Assembly: GCF_020421205.1 (NCBI RefSeq)
Contig: NZ_JAIZZH010000003.1
Location: forward strand, 310,001-374,000
Direction of reading: 5' to 3'
DNA: 64,000 nucleotides
Origin: Hymenobacter pini
GTDB taxonomy: Bacteria; Bacteroidota; Bacteroidia; Cytophagales; Hymenobacteraceae
A program made the translations under genes and the position numbers. The notes under the pieces were generated by a model, which had not been told where the DNA came from, ran no database searches, and saw nothing but the letters and a program-made list of their open reading frames with translations. Positions 43,481-52,556 of this stretch are shown here, piece after piece. The stretch's first letter is position 1. Each line of letters opens with the position of its first letter.

Positions 43481-44842
43481 TTAGCGAGGGAGGGAGCCAG
43501 CGCCCCCATCAGCAGGTGGGGTATGCTCGGCTTGGAAGGCAGTTTCCGGCATGGTCAGCACAATGGGTAGTACGAGTAGTGCTACCAAGGCAATCATGGC
43601 GCCTGGTGCAGGAGCCCAGCCGGTGCGGCTGATTAGCAGCTCCGCCACAAAAGGCGTAAGCCCCCCAAAAACGGCAGTAGCGGCCGTAGCTCCCAAGGCT
43701 AACCCACTCAAGCGGCCTTCGCCCGGGAATTGCTCGGCGGTGGCGGCAGCGCCCACGGCGCTTACGCCACCGGCTACGGCAGCCAGCACTACCGCTCCTA
43801 CTATGGCAGCCCCCACATCGGCCCCGCGCATCAGTGAGAACAGCGTAATTGGTAGCAGCGCACTGGCTCCGGCCAGCACCACCAGTACCGGCTTGCGGCC
43901 CAGGCGGTCGGACATTAATCCCACAACGGGCGTGACCAGAATAACCACCATGGCGGCAATAGTGGATAGCCCCAGGGCTTCCCGTTCTGCGTGCTGCCCG
44001 GTGGTTGCCAGGAAGGTAGGCACGTAGGTAATACCCACGTAATAGGTGATGGAGCCCAGCGCAGAAATAGAAAACGTGCGCAAAATAGCGGTCCGGTGAA
44101 AACGCAGGGTGTCACGCAGCGGAGCCGTTGGTACGGTACCGGCCGCCTGCTGGCGCTCAAAATCCGGCGACTCCTGCATGGTGGAACGGGCCAGCCACAC
44201 CCCACCGGCCAGCGCGGCCCCCAACAGGAACGGCAAGCGCCACGCCCACGCATCAACGCTGGCCGCCGAAAAACCATACAGCAGCAGTGCACACACACCC
44301 ACTGCCAGCAAAGCTCCTACTTCGCTGGCCGCGGCCGCTAATGACGTAATCAGGCCGCGGCGGCCTGCAGGAGCACCTTCCAGCAGGTAGGCCACCACGC
44401 CGGTATACTCGCCCCCGACCGAAAATGCCATCAGGCAGCGCAAGAGTAGCAACAGCCAGCCCGCCACTGCGCCTAACTGGGCGTACGTGGGCAGCAGGGC
44501 TGTGGCCAGCATAGCCCCCGTCATCAGGGCCATAGAGAACAGCATCATCCGCCGCCGGCCGTGCCGGTCGCCGATGTGCCCGAAAAACAGGGCACCCAGC
44601 GGCCGCATCAGGTAGGAAACCGCAAACCCGCCCAGCGCTGTGAGCAATGAGGTTTCACCCGGCCCGAAAAACACTCGCGAAAGTACCGTTGCGAAATACA
44701 GGCACAGCGTAAAATCATACCACTCAATAATGGTAGAGCAGGCGGCAATCAGCAGAGAGGCACGCGAGAGTTTGTTCCGTGTTGCTGGCTGACTGACCGG
44801 AGCAGATGGCATAGGTGAGGGCATTGAGGATTGCTGAGGCAA
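43481..44842 (-). CDS. MFS transporter of the metabolite:H+ symporter type
   Basis: The 453-residue protein has about twelve membrane helices with the MHS-type features STIIEWYDFTLCLYFATVL, GGFAVSYLMRPLGALFFGHIGDRHGRRRMM and FSVGGEYTGVVAYLLEGA, seen in ProP, KgtP and shikimate/citrate transporters. The likely role is proton-coupled uptake of an organic solute. Substrate unknown. The gene precedes, on the same strand, the histidine kinase of the potassium locus by 47 bases downstream, but may be independent. Confidence 0.85.
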   Translation of the reverse strand: MPQQSSMPSPMPSAPVSQPATRNKLSRASLLIAACSTIIEWYDFTLCLYFATVLSRVFFGPGETSLLTALGGFAVSYLMRPLGALFFGHIGDRHGRRRMMLFSMALMTGAMLATALLPTYAQLGAVAGWLLLLLRCLMAFSVGGEYTGVVAYLLEGAPAGRRGLITSLAAAASEVGALLAVGVCALLLYGFSAASVDAWAWRLPFLLGAALAGGVWLARSTMQESPDFERQQAAGTVPTAPLRDTLRFHRTAILRTFSISALGSITYYVGITYVPTFLATTGQHAEREALGLSTIAAMVVILVTPVVGLMSDRLGRKPVLVVLAGASALLPITLFSLMRGADVGAAIVGAVVLAAVAGGVSAVGAAATAEQFPGEGRLSGLALGATAATAVFGGLTPFVAELLISRTGWAPAPGAMIALVALLVLPIVLTMPETAFQAEHTPPADGGAGSLPR

Positions 44843-44889
44843 ATAACAAGTTATCCAGCATTCCTTGATACCATACGCCCACAGCTAAT

Positions 44890-46656
44890 TTAACGACTAA
44901 GCGGCAGCGTAAAGCGGAAGGTGCTGCCTGAGCCCAGTTCGCTTTCTACCCACAAGCGCCCACCCTGCGAGGTAATAAATTCCCGGGCGATGCTCAGCCC
45001 CAGACCCGAGCCCCCACGGTAACCTGTTTTATCGGGTACTTGGGCGAAACGCTGAAAAATTCGCTCATGGTGCTCGGCTGCAATACCCGGGCCGTGGTCC
45101 TGCACACTCACCTGCACCTGCGTACCAACTATTTCTGACTGCACCACGAGGGTTTCGCCGATGGGTGAATACCGAATAGCATTAGCCAGCAAGTTGATCA
45201 GCACCCACGTGGTTTTCTCTACATCGGCACGCACCAGCGGCAAGTCGGATGGGAGTTGTACGGTGAGTTGAAGCTGTTTGTCGTTGAGTTGAGCCTGCAC
45301 CGTATCGGTGGCGTAGCGGACCAAATCCCGCATATCGGTTGGGCGTACATCCAGTTGAATGCCGGCCCCGGCATCCAGGCGCGATACATCGAGCAGCTCG
45401 GCCACCATACGCTGCAGCCGCTGGGTTTCCTGCCGGACGCTCTGGATAACCCGCTGCCGCTCCTCAATGGGCAGCCGTTCATCCTGCAACAGGCGCAGGT
45501 TGATATTCATGCTGGAAAGCGGGGTTTTCAATTCGTGCGAAACGGTGGCCAGGAAGTTGGACTTCACCTGGTCTAGGCGTTTAAAATCCGACACGTTGCG
45601 CAGGGCCAGAATCTGCCCCACAAATTCCATCTTGTCGAGGGCCTCGTTGAAAATAACTAGGTCCTGAACATCGAGGCGGTAATAAACCTCCTCACCCTGC
45701 TGGGCAATGGTGAGCAACGGGGCATCGGCCCCGGCCCGGCGCGAGCTGTCGAGGGGTTTGAGCAGTTCCCGCAGCAGGTCGTTGCCGCGGGCGGCCTCGG
45801 TGGCCGGGCGGCCTACCAGCTGCTCGGCCGGCACCTCCAGCAACTGGCTGGCTACAGGGTTTACCAGCAGAATCTGGCGGTTCTGATCCAGTAGCACTAA
45901 GCCTTCATCCAAGCTATTCACAATACCGGCAGCGCGGTTGCGCTCCGTAATCAGCTCGGCGGTGGTGGAGGCCCGGTACTCTTTCAGCTGCACCAGCATC
46001 CGGTTGAAAGCATCCGCCACGCGGCCAAACTCATCGTGGCTTTCTACGGGAATAGTGGCCGTAAAATCCTGGGCCGTGGCGTGCTCAATACTAATAAAAA
46101 GCTTGCGCAATGGCCCCACGGCGGCCTCGGGCACGCTCAACACAAACAACAAGGCCACCAATACGCTCAGCCCTACGAAAGCCAACAGATACTGGGTAGC
46201 CTTGGTGGCACTGGCGTTGGCGTGGTCGTTTTTGCTGGTTAGTGCCTGCATATTGAGTTGCACCATACGCAGCGTTTGCTGGCGCAGCCTGAGCAAATCG
46301 GACTGATTACTGGTAGTAATTGGACTGGTACTGGGGTGCAGCTGCACGTAGTCGGCCAGGTTTTGCGTGAGGCTATCTACCAGCTCTTTCTCGCCGACTT
46401 CCGTGATGTTACCGGCTTCGCGGGTGAGATTTTGGCGAAACTGCTGCAAGCCCCTCTCCACGGTCTGGGGCTGGGTCATATGGTCGAGGGCACGCAGCAT
46501 ATTCTGCCCGAGCTGCACCGAGTACAGATTGGCCCGCAAGACGTTGCGGGAACCTCTTTCCAGGCGCTGCACCGTGTAGAAGGCATAGCCCCCCAGGCCT
46601 ACCAACAGTAGCAGCAAAGCCAGGAACCCCAGCGTAATTTTCGTTTTCAGATTCAT
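44890..46656 (-). CDS. Membrane histidine kinase with HAMP and PAS domains
   Basis: The 588-residue protein has two membrane helices (about 8-28 and 160-180) around a helical periplasmic domain, then HAMP (about 185-235), PAS (about 245-350: GIVNSLDEGLVLLDQNRQILLVNPVAS), HisKA with the phospho-His in FLATVSHELKTPLSSM, and HATPase_c (NLLANAIRYSP, DHGPGI, GGSGLGLSIAREF). The periplasmic part resembles the kinase-less protein at 49991 (shared GNITE.GE.EL..SL). It lies 33 bases downstream of the KdpD sensor half and may be the kinase partner of it. Confidence 0.88.
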   Translation of the reverse strand: MNLKTKITLGFLALLLLLVGLGGYAFYTVQRLERGSRNVLRANLYSVQLGQNMLRALDHMTQPQTVERGLQQFRQNLTREAGNITEVGEKELVDSLTQNLADYVQLHPSTSPITTSNQSDLLRLRQQTLRMVQLNMQALTSKNDHANASATKATQYLLAFVGLSVLVALLFVLSVPEAAVGPLRKLFISIEHATAQDFTATIPVESHDEFGRVADAFNRMLVQLKEYRASTTAELITERNRAAGIVNSLDEGLVLLDQNRQILLVNPVASQLLEVPAEQLVGRPATEAARGNDLLRELLKPLDSSRRAGADAPLLTIAQQGEEVYYRLDVQDLVIFNEALDKMEFVGQILALRNVSDFKRLDQVKSNFLATVSHELKTPLSSMNINLRLLQDERLPIEERQRVIQSVRQETQRLQRMVAELLDVSRLDAGAGIQLDVRPTDMRDLVRYATDTVQAQLNDKQLQLTVQLPSDLPLVRADVEKTTWVLINLLANAIRYSPIGETLVVQSEIVGTQVQVSVQDHGPGIAAEHHERIFQRFAQVPDKTGYRGGSGLGLSIAREFITSQGGRLWVESELGSGSTFRFTLPLSR

Positions 46657-46689
46657 AGTAAAAAGCAGTACGCCTGACTGCGGCGAGGC

Positions 46690-47853
46690 TTAGTAGGTGA
46701 CCAGAAAGATATCCAGCTCAGAGGATGACTTGGCGACAGCCCGGATGAGCTCCTGCGTGATACTGCGCCGGGCCAGCCGGCTCCAGAGCCCTTTCTCACC
46801 GGTTACGCCGCAAATGAGCAAGGTTGCGTGTTTTTCCTGGGCCACCCGCTGAATAGCCGCCACCACGTCGTCGTCTTTCACGCGTAGTATCTGCCCTCCT
46901 AACTCAGTGGCCAGCTGCAGGTTGTTCAGCAAATGTCGCTGAGCCGCCAGGCCAATCCGGTCGGCAGTTTCGGCGGTAGTCTGCACGTACAGCACGGCCC
47001 AGGACGCGGCCGAGAGGCGGTCGGCGAGGCGCGAGGTTTTGCGGATGATTTCCTTGGCGGCGGGAGCGTTGGCGTTGATGCAGGCCAGCAGCCGGTCCTG
47101 GTTGCGGCGCTCGGGGGCAATGGGTACGGCCCCACCCCCGTCGGTTTCCAGCTGCCGGCTGAGCAGATTGGCGGTTTCGCGCACGGCCAGCTGGCGCAGC
47201 TGCAGCAGGTTATCGGCCCGGAAGAAGTTCTGCAGGGCGGTGGGCACCTTGGCCGCGTCGTAGATTTTGCCTTCCTCCAGGCGGGTGCGCAGCTCGCCCA
47301 CGGTCAGGTCTACGTTCACCACCTCGTCGGCCAGCTTCAGCACCTGGTCGGGCACGCGCTCCGTCACGTCGGTGCCGGTGATGCGCAGCACCTGGTCGTG
47401 CAGGCTTTCGAGGTGCTGAATATTGACGGCGGTGAGCACCGAAATGCCGGCCCGCACCAGCTGCTCCACGTCTTGCCAGCGTTTCTCGTTTTCGGAGCCG
47501 GGCACGTTGGTGTGGGCCAGCTCATCCACCACCACCACCGAGGGCCGGCGCTGCAGAATGCCCTGCACATCCATTTCATCCAGCATGCGGCCCTTGTAGA
47601 AGATGTGCTTGCGCGGCACGGTGGGCAGGTCGCGCAGCTGGGCCACGGTGCCGGGGCGGCCGTGGGTTTCCACGTAGCCCAGCACCACGTCCACGCCGTG
47701 GGCGCGCAGCTCGTGGGCCTCCTGCAGCAGGCGGTAGGTTTTGCCCACGCCGGCGGCCAGCCCCAAATACACCTTCAGCCGCCCGCGCCGCCGCTGCTGC
47801 ACCAGCCGCAGAAACCGCTCGGCCGATTGGTCGCGCTGTTGGTCGTCATTCAT
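46690..47853 (-). CDS. KdpD N-terminal sensor half, stand-alone
   Basis: The 387-residue protein has the KdpD ATP-binding domain (about 25-235) with the Walker A-like GLAAGVGKTYRLL and VVVDELAHTNVPGSENEKRWQDV, and a USP-like domain (about 245-385, ending with LLICGVTGEKGLWSRLARRS). In the usual KdpD this is followed by four membrane helices and a kinase module; here both are missing and the kinase is a separate gene next door. It may sense K+ or c-di-AMP in the cytoplasm and act on the neighbouring kinase, as inferred from gene order. Confidence 0.88.
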   Translation of the reverse strand: MNDDQQRDQSAERFLRLVQQRRRGRLKVYLGLAAGVGKTYRLLQEAHELRAHGVDVVLGYVETHGRPGTVAQLRDLPTVPRKHIFYKGRMLDEMDVQGILQRRPSVVVVDELAHTNVPGSENEKRWQDVEQLVRAGISVLTAVNIQHLESLHDQVLRITGTDVTERVPDQVLKLADEVVNVDLTVGELRTRLEEGKIYDAAKVPTALQNFFRADNLLQLRQLAVRETANLLSRQLETDGGGAVPIAPERRNQDRLLACINANAPAAKEIIRKTSRLADRLSAASWAVLYVQTTAETADRIGLAAQRHLLNNLQLATELGGQILRVKDDDVVAAIQRVAQEKHATLLICGVTGEKGLWSRLARRSITQELIRAVAKSSSELDIFLVTY

Positions 47854-47861
47854 TGGTGGAA

Positions 47862-48010
47862 TGGTGAGTTTGATGTTCGATTGGCGTGAGTCGGACTGGT
47901 CGGCCGACTATGTCATGTATTCTGGTTTTTCTGGAGGCAGCAGTATGATGCGCTTGATCGAAACTCAGGCGCGACAGACTCACCATTTCACCACCGCACC
48001 ATTTCACCGC
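47862..48010. repeat. Word-built repeat between kdpD-like and kup genes
   Basis: GGTGGAATGGTGAGT at the left and ACTCACCATTTCACCACC at the right pair with one mismatch, and the right part has reiterated TTTCACC/CACCATTTCACC words. Related in style to the fold-backs at 6847, 50918, 57608 and 61411. Confidence 0.6.
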
Positions 48011-49959
48011 TAGTCCCGCTCCAGCTGCAGTTCGGGGCGGGCGGGCATGTGCAGGGGCACGTTTTCGATGACGAAGGAACTGTTGTCGAGGCCGAAGCTT
48101 TCGGTTTCGGAGGCACCCAGGCGCTTCAGCCAGCCATGCAGGCGCAGGGCCAGCCGCTGCCAGCCGCGCAGCAGGTACTCGTAGGGCAGGGTTTTGTTGA
48201 GAATTACGAACTGGAAGTCGCCGGTGACATCCTGGCCGCGCAGGCTTTCGTAGCGGCTGGTAATGTCCACTTCCCCGTTGCGCACCAGCTCCGACACCAC
48301 CTGCCGGAACATGTAGTTGAGGGCGTGGTCGATGCGGAAGCCCAGGTAGAAATCAATGCGCACCAGCTCGTTGGGCAGCACATGCGTCACGTGGTAGCGG
48401 CGGGTGTAGGGGTCGTCGGTGGTGTGCACGTGGATGAGGTAATACACATCGGCCCGCTTGGGGCGCTTCTTGAAGATGCTGTGGATGATGCCGTTTTCCA
48501 CCTGCCGCGCGTCGTCCGATTTGGTGAGATACACCAGGTGGGTGGCGTATTTGGGCACCGAGGCATCATTGCTGAGCTCCTGCAGCAGCGGCAGGTACTC
48601 GGCCAGCGGAGTAAACTCGGTGAGGTCGTTGCGCACGCGCTGGCCCACAATCCAGCTCAGCATCACCAGCAGAATCACCGCCCCCAGCAGCACCGAAAGC
48701 CAGCCGCCGTGGGTGAACTTGGCCAGGTTGGCCACCAGGTACGAGCCCTCGATGAGCACGTAGGTGCTAATCAGCAGCGCAATCCAGAGGCCGTTTACGC
48801 GGCGCATACGCAGGTAGAACGCCAGCAGGGCCGTGGTCATGAGCATGGTCACCGTCACGGCCAGCCCAAAGGCCGCCTCCATGTTGCCCGACTCGCGGAA
48901 GTACAGCACCACGCCCACGCAGCCGGCGCACAGCAGCCAGTTCAGGCTCGGCACGTAGGCCTGCCCGCGCAGCTCCGTAGGGTAATCGACCTTCACCTTA
49001 GGCCAGAAATGCAGGCGCAGCGCCTCAATAACGAGCGTAAACGAGCCCGAAATGAGAGCCTGCGAGGCAATGATGGTAGCCAGTGTGCACAGCCCGATGG
49101 CCGGCAGCAGCGCCCACTGCGGAATCAGCAGGAAAAACAGGTTCTGCTCGCCCAGCGGCGGGCCCAGGTGCTGCAGCAGCCACGCCCCCTGCCCTAGGTA
49201 GTTGAGCAGCAGGCAGGTTTTCACAAAGGTCCACGACAGGTAGATGTTGGGCCGGCCCACGTGGCCCATGTCGGCGTACAGGGCCTCGGCGCCGGTGCTG
49301 CACAGGAAAATGGAACCTAGTAGCCAGAACGCGCCCGGCACCTGCGTCACCATGTGCAGGGCGTAGTAGGGGTTGAAGGCGCGCAGAATGCTTAAATCCT
49401 GCCCCAGATGGTACACACCCAACACGGCCAGCATCGAGAAAAACACAGTCATGACGGGCCCGAACAGCTTGCCGATGATCTGGGTACCGAACTGCTGAAA
49501 CGCAAACAGCGCCACCAGAATCCCGATGACGATGGGCACCGTGTTGAGGCCGGGCCGGAGGATGCGCAGCCCCTCAATGGCCGAGGCCACCGAAATGGGC
49601 GGGGTAATGATGCCGTCGGCCAGCAGGGCAGCAGCTCCCACAATGGCCACCAGGTAGAGGCGGCGCACCGGCAGCCGCCGCAGCCGGGCATACAGGGCCA
49701 GAATGCCGCCCTCGCCGTGGTTGTCGGCGCGCAGGGCAATGAGCACGTATTTCACCGTGGTCAGCAGCGTGAGCGTCCAGATAACGCAGGAAATGGTGCC
49801 CAGCACTACATCCTCCGTCACGGGCCGGCTGGCAAACACCCCGCGCACCGTGTACAGCGGCGAGGTGCCAATATCACCGTACACAATGCCCAGGGCCACC
49901 AGTACCCCGGCCGGGGTGGCGCGCCGCAGCGCTGCTGAGGAAGAAGCGGAAGTTGTCAT
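48010..49959 (-). CDS. kup: KUP/HAK/KT-type potassium transporter
   Basis: The 649-residue protein begins with the family signature ALGIVYGDIGTSPLYTV and has about twelve membrane helices over the first 430 residues, with LRADNHGEGGILALYARL and a charged C-terminal cytoplasmic domain of about 200 residues. Kup imports K+ with H+. Having Kup beside a complete kdpFABC set puts low- and high-affinity uptake into one cluster. The length is typical. Confidence 0.93.
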   Translation of the reverse strand: MTTSASSSAALRRATPAGVLVALGIVYGDIGTSPLYTVRGVFASRPVTEDVVLGTISCVIWTLTLLTTVKYVLIALRADNHGEGGILALYARLRRLPVRRLYLVAIVGAAALLADGIITPPISVASAIEGLRILRPGLNTVPIVIGILVALFAFQQFGTQIIGKLFGPVMTVFFSMLAVLGVYHLGQDLSILRAFNPYYALHMVTQVPGAFWLLGSIFLCSTGAEALYADMGHVGRPNIYLSWTFVKTCLLLNYLGQGAWLLQHLGPPLGEQNLFFLLIPQWALLPAIGLCTLATIIASQALISGSFTLVIEALRLHFWPKVKVDYPTELRGQAYVPSLNWLLCAGCVGVVLYFRESGNMEAAFGLAVTVTMLMTTALLAFYLRMRRVNGLWIALLISTYVLIEGSYLVANLAKFTHGGWLSVLLGAVILLVMLSWIVGQRVRNDLTEFTPLAEYLPLLQELSNDASVPKYATHLVYLTKSDDARQVENGIIHSIFKKRPKRADVYYLIHVHTTDDPYTRRYHVTHVLPNELVRIDFYLGFRIDHALNYMFRQVVSELVRNGEVDITSRYESLRGQDVTGDFQFVILNKTLPYEYLLRGWQRLALRLHGWLKRLGASETESFGLDNSSFVIENVPLHMPARPELQLERD

Positions 49960-49990
49960 GCGCGCAAACTACACGTGAAAGGCCGGCAAC

Positions 49991-50869
49991 TCAACCGGCC
50001 TGCCCGGCGGCCAGCTCGTCGGCGGTGCGCTGCAGCTGCCGGGCCTGCCGCTGCAGCTGGGTGGCCAGGTGGCGGCGGCGGGCCAGGTCGTCGGCCGCAT
50101 CGGGCGCGGAGCCGGGGCGCAGGTGGCTGGTGACCAAATCGAGGGGGCCGCTGGAGTCGATGCGGGGCGTGCCGTCGGCGGTTTCGTAGCCTTCGAGGCG
50201 GCGGGCCATGTCGTTGAAGGCCTGCGCCACGGGCGCAAACTCGTCGTGGGCGCGCACGGGCAGGCGCTGGTCGTAGTGGCCCTCGGCTACGCGCCGGATG
50301 CCGGCCGTCAGCTCCTCCACCGGCCGGGTGAGGTAATCAGGGAAGCTGAAAATAAAGGAAACCGTAGCCAGAATGCCCAGCGTAGTCAGCAGCCCCAGCG
50401 TGCCGATGGTGCGGTTGGCAATGCGGCGGGTGCGCAGGCTTTGCTGCTCAATGGCCCGCAGGTTCAGGGTAGCCACCCGGCCCACCTGCCCGCGCACCTG
50501 TTGGTAGAGGCCGGCCGGCGCGGCGGCCTGGGCGGCGTACTGCCCAAACGAAGCCGCCAGCGAATCGGCCAGCTCCTGCTCGCCGGGCTCGGTGATGTTG
50601 CCCTGCTCGGCCCGCAGGCTGCGCCGGAAGGCAGCCTCGGCCCGGACCACCTCGGCCGCCGGCCCCGCCCGCCGCGCCTCCCGCACATCCGACAACGCAT
50701 CGGACATGGCCCTGGCGTAGGCTACCGAGCGGTAGTTATCCTGCAACGTAGCGGCCGAGCTGCGCGAGAGTTGGTAGAGGAAGTACGCCCCCACCCCGCT
50801 CAGCAGCAGAATAATCACGAACAGAAAGCTCAGGCCCAGCGTGAGGCGGGCTTTGATGGTACGGGCCAT
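49991..50869 (-). CDS. Kinase-less HAMP sensor protein
   Basis: The 292-residue protein has two membrane helices (about 10-30 and 155-175), a helical periplasmic domain, and HAMP (about 175-228: DYLTRPVEELTAGIRRVAEGHYDQRLP), but then only a short helical tail ending at residue 292. No PAS, HisKA or ATPase follows. Its periplasmic part shares GNITE.GE.ELADSL and other positions with the kinase at 44890, so it is probably a duplicate of that sensor half. It could be a decoy or a partner in a mixed complex; this is inferred. Confidence 0.8.
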   Translation of the reverse strand: MARTIKARLTLGLSFLFVIILLLSGVGAYFLYQLSRSSAATLQDNYRSVAYARAMSDALSDVREARRAGPAAEVVRAEAAFRRSLRAEQGNITEPGEQELADSLAASFGQYAAQAAAPAGLYQQVRGQVGRVATLNLRAIEQQSLRTRRIANRTIGTLGLLTTLGILATVSFIFSFPDYLTRPVEELTAGIRRVAEGHYDQRLPVRAHDEFAPVAQAFNDMARRLEGYETADGTPRIDSSGPLDLVTSHLRPGSAPDAADDLARRRHLATQLQRQARQLQRTADELAAGQAG

Positions 50870-50917
50870 GATGCGTGGTCAGCTAGAAGGTGAAACCATT
50901 GCCAGCCGCCGAACGGC

Positions 50918-51066
50918 TGGGTATTGGGTAGTGAGTGGTTAGTATTGAGTAATTAGTATTGGGTAATTAGTATTGAGCAGATGGCATTTGCATTTTTCAA
51001 TAAAGCACTGTTTTACAAATAATTGACATCAACACTAACCACCCAATACTAACTACTCAATACTCG
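50918..51066. repeat. Word-built fold-back between the HAMP protein and porin genes
   Basis: Reiterated TATTGGGTA/TATTGAGTA/TTAGTATTG words on the left (50921-50977) are matched by the inverse ACTAACCACCCAATACTAACTACTCAATACT type on the right (51034-51064). Confidence 0.75.
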
Positions 51067-51078
51067 TATCTATCTACT

Positions 51079-52188
51079 CTAAAACGACAGTGCGATGCTG
51101 CTGGTGAGGTTGCCGTAGTTGCGCGTGGGGTTGCCGTTGCGGTCCGAGAGGAAGGGTTGGCGGCCGTGGAAGGTGCGGCCCTCGACCCGGAACGTCACGT
51201 TGCTGGTGGGCGCGTAGTCGAGGTTGAGCGAGGCAGCCTGCACCTTGAAATCGGCAGCAGCGGCTACCGGCGAAATGGTGCTGATGATGACGCCCCGGTC
51301 GGCGTTGTAGTACTCGGCGCGGGCGGCGGCGGTCCACTTATCGGCCAGCTTGTAGCGCACGAAGGCCGCGCCGGTGTGCCAGGTATCGGCCTTGCCGCCG
51401 CGCCGCTCGCTCTCCTGCTTGCCCACGTCGAACACCAAAGCCAGGCTGAGGCGGTCGGTGGCGGCGTAGCTCACGTAGAAATCGTGGAAGTAGCGGCGGC
51501 GGCGCACCGAGTCCTGGGGCTGCTCGTTGCCGTAGAAGGTGCTGCTGTTGATGAGCAGCTTATCGGTGGGCTTCCACTGCAACTGAGTGCCCAAGGCCTT
51601 GGCCTGGTTGTTTTCGCGGATGTTCTGCCAGCCGTTGAGCACCAGCCCGGTCAGCGTCAGCTTGGGGCTCACCTCGTAGGTGAGTCGCGCCCCGGCCTCG
51701 TAGTAGGGCGAGTTTTCAGCCATCAGGGAGCGGGTCAGCGTCCAGTTGTCCTTGCTCAGGGCCGACTCAAACCCGATGTGCGAGCCGAAAATACCCACGT
51801 CGAGCCAGGCTTTTTTGAAAGGCCGGAAGCCCGCGTAGGCTTCGTAGAGGTGCTTGAGCACCGGGTCCTCGGCCGCGTAGTTGGCCGATACGTAGGTGCC
51901 CGCGTGCAGGCCCAGGGCCCCGCGCACCTGCCCGTTGTCGTAGCGCAGCCCGATAACGGCGTTGTTGACCGTAAACTCGTTCTGGCGGTTGTGCGAGTAT
52001 AGGAAGCCGGGCCGCTGGTTGGTGGCCGCGTGCTTGAAATCATAGCCGTAGTAGCCATCCACAAACCCATAGGTAGTCAGCGGATTGGCCGGAGCCGCCG
52101 CAGCTGCCGTGGAATCGGGCGTGATTTGGGCCATAGCAGCCGAAGCCGTGAGCAGTACAGTAGCGGTAAGGAGAACCAGTGGTTTCAT
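51079..52188 (-). CDS. Outer-membrane beta-barrel porin (OmpL-like)
   Basis: The 369-residue protein has a signal peptide (KPLVLLTATVLLTASAAMA), then a barrel of alternating strands with aromatic girdles (YGFVDGYYGYDF; ATDRLSLALVFDVGKQ) and a C-terminal phenylalanine (SSIALSF). This is the kind annotated as putative beta-barrel porin-2 (OmpL-like). Its place next to kdpC suggests a channel to supply the inner-membrane K+ pump, but specificity is not known. Confidence 0.82.
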   Translation of the reverse strand: MKPLVLLTATVLLTASAAMAQITPDSTAAAAAPANPLTTYGFVDGYYGYDFKHAATNQRPGFLYSHNRQNEFTVNNAVIGLRYDNGQVRGALGLHAGTYVSANYAAEDPVLKHLYEAYAGFRPFKKAWLDVGIFGSHIGFESALSKDNWTLTRSLMAENSPYYEAGARLTYEVSPKLTLTGLVLNGWQNIRENNQAKALGTQLQWKPTDKLLINSSTFYGNEQPQDSVRRRRYFHDFYVSYAATDRLSLALVFDVGKQESERRGGKADTWHTGAAFVRYKLADKWTAAARAEYYNADRGVIISTISPVAAAADFKVQAASLNLDYAPTSNVTFRVEGRTFHGRQPFLSDRNGNPTRNYGNLTSSIALSF

Positions 52189-52269
52189 TGGGAGGTAAGC
52201 GCCCGTTGCAGGAGCGCAAAGTGAGAAGGAAGAGACGAAAGTAGAAATAGATGGCTCAGGCGGCGCGAG

Positions 52270-52355
52270 TATCCTAGGGTTGAAACCCTAGGCTAGTCAG
52301 CGGTCTGGCTGGCAGTTTGGACAACTCCGTAGCCCAGGGTTTCAACCCTGGGACG
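52270..52355. repeat. Dispersed CCCAGGGTTGAAACCCTGGG-type fold-back, copy 1
   Basis: Two self-complementary units, one with CCTAGGGTTGAAACCCTAGG (52273-52292) and the other CCCAGGGTTTCAACCCTGGG (52333-52352), each inverted to the other. A second copy of this class lies at 58576-58648. Another hairpin GCGAAC...GTTCGC follows at 52390-52407. Confidence 0.85.
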
Positions 52356-52418
52356 CCCCCGCGCTGTTCGGCGGGTTGTCGTTATGAGACGCGAACTACA
52401 CAGTTCGCGCTACTGGCC

Positions 52419-52553
52419 TCAGGCAACCAGTTCCAGCAGCAGCCACAGCAGCGCCAGAGCCAGCAGAGTGTAGCCGGGGCGGAAGCGGCGGCCGCGGTGC
52501 CGGTGGGCCCGCAGCCGGTAGTGGGCGCGGGCCCGGTGCGCGGAGGCAGCCAC
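52419..52553 (-). CDS. Possible small membrane protein immediately after kdpC
   Basis: A GTG three bases after the kdpC stop opens a 44-residue frame: a very basic first half (Arg/His-rich) and a hydrophobic end (YTLLALALLWLLLELVA). The layout (basic part then one helix) resembles tiny membrane peptides, and the spacing suggests co-translation. The high G+C makes chance frames likely, so support is modest. Confidence 0.35.
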   Translation of the reverse strand: MAASAHRARAHYRLRAHRHRGRRFRPGYTLLALALLWLLLELVA

Positions 52554-52556
52554 CGG

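Noticed and set aside
47853..49959. Long open frames on the plus strand opposite the kup and KdpD genes
   Set aside because: They are shadows of high-G+C coding sequence: rich in His, Gln, Gly and Ala, with no domain pattern.
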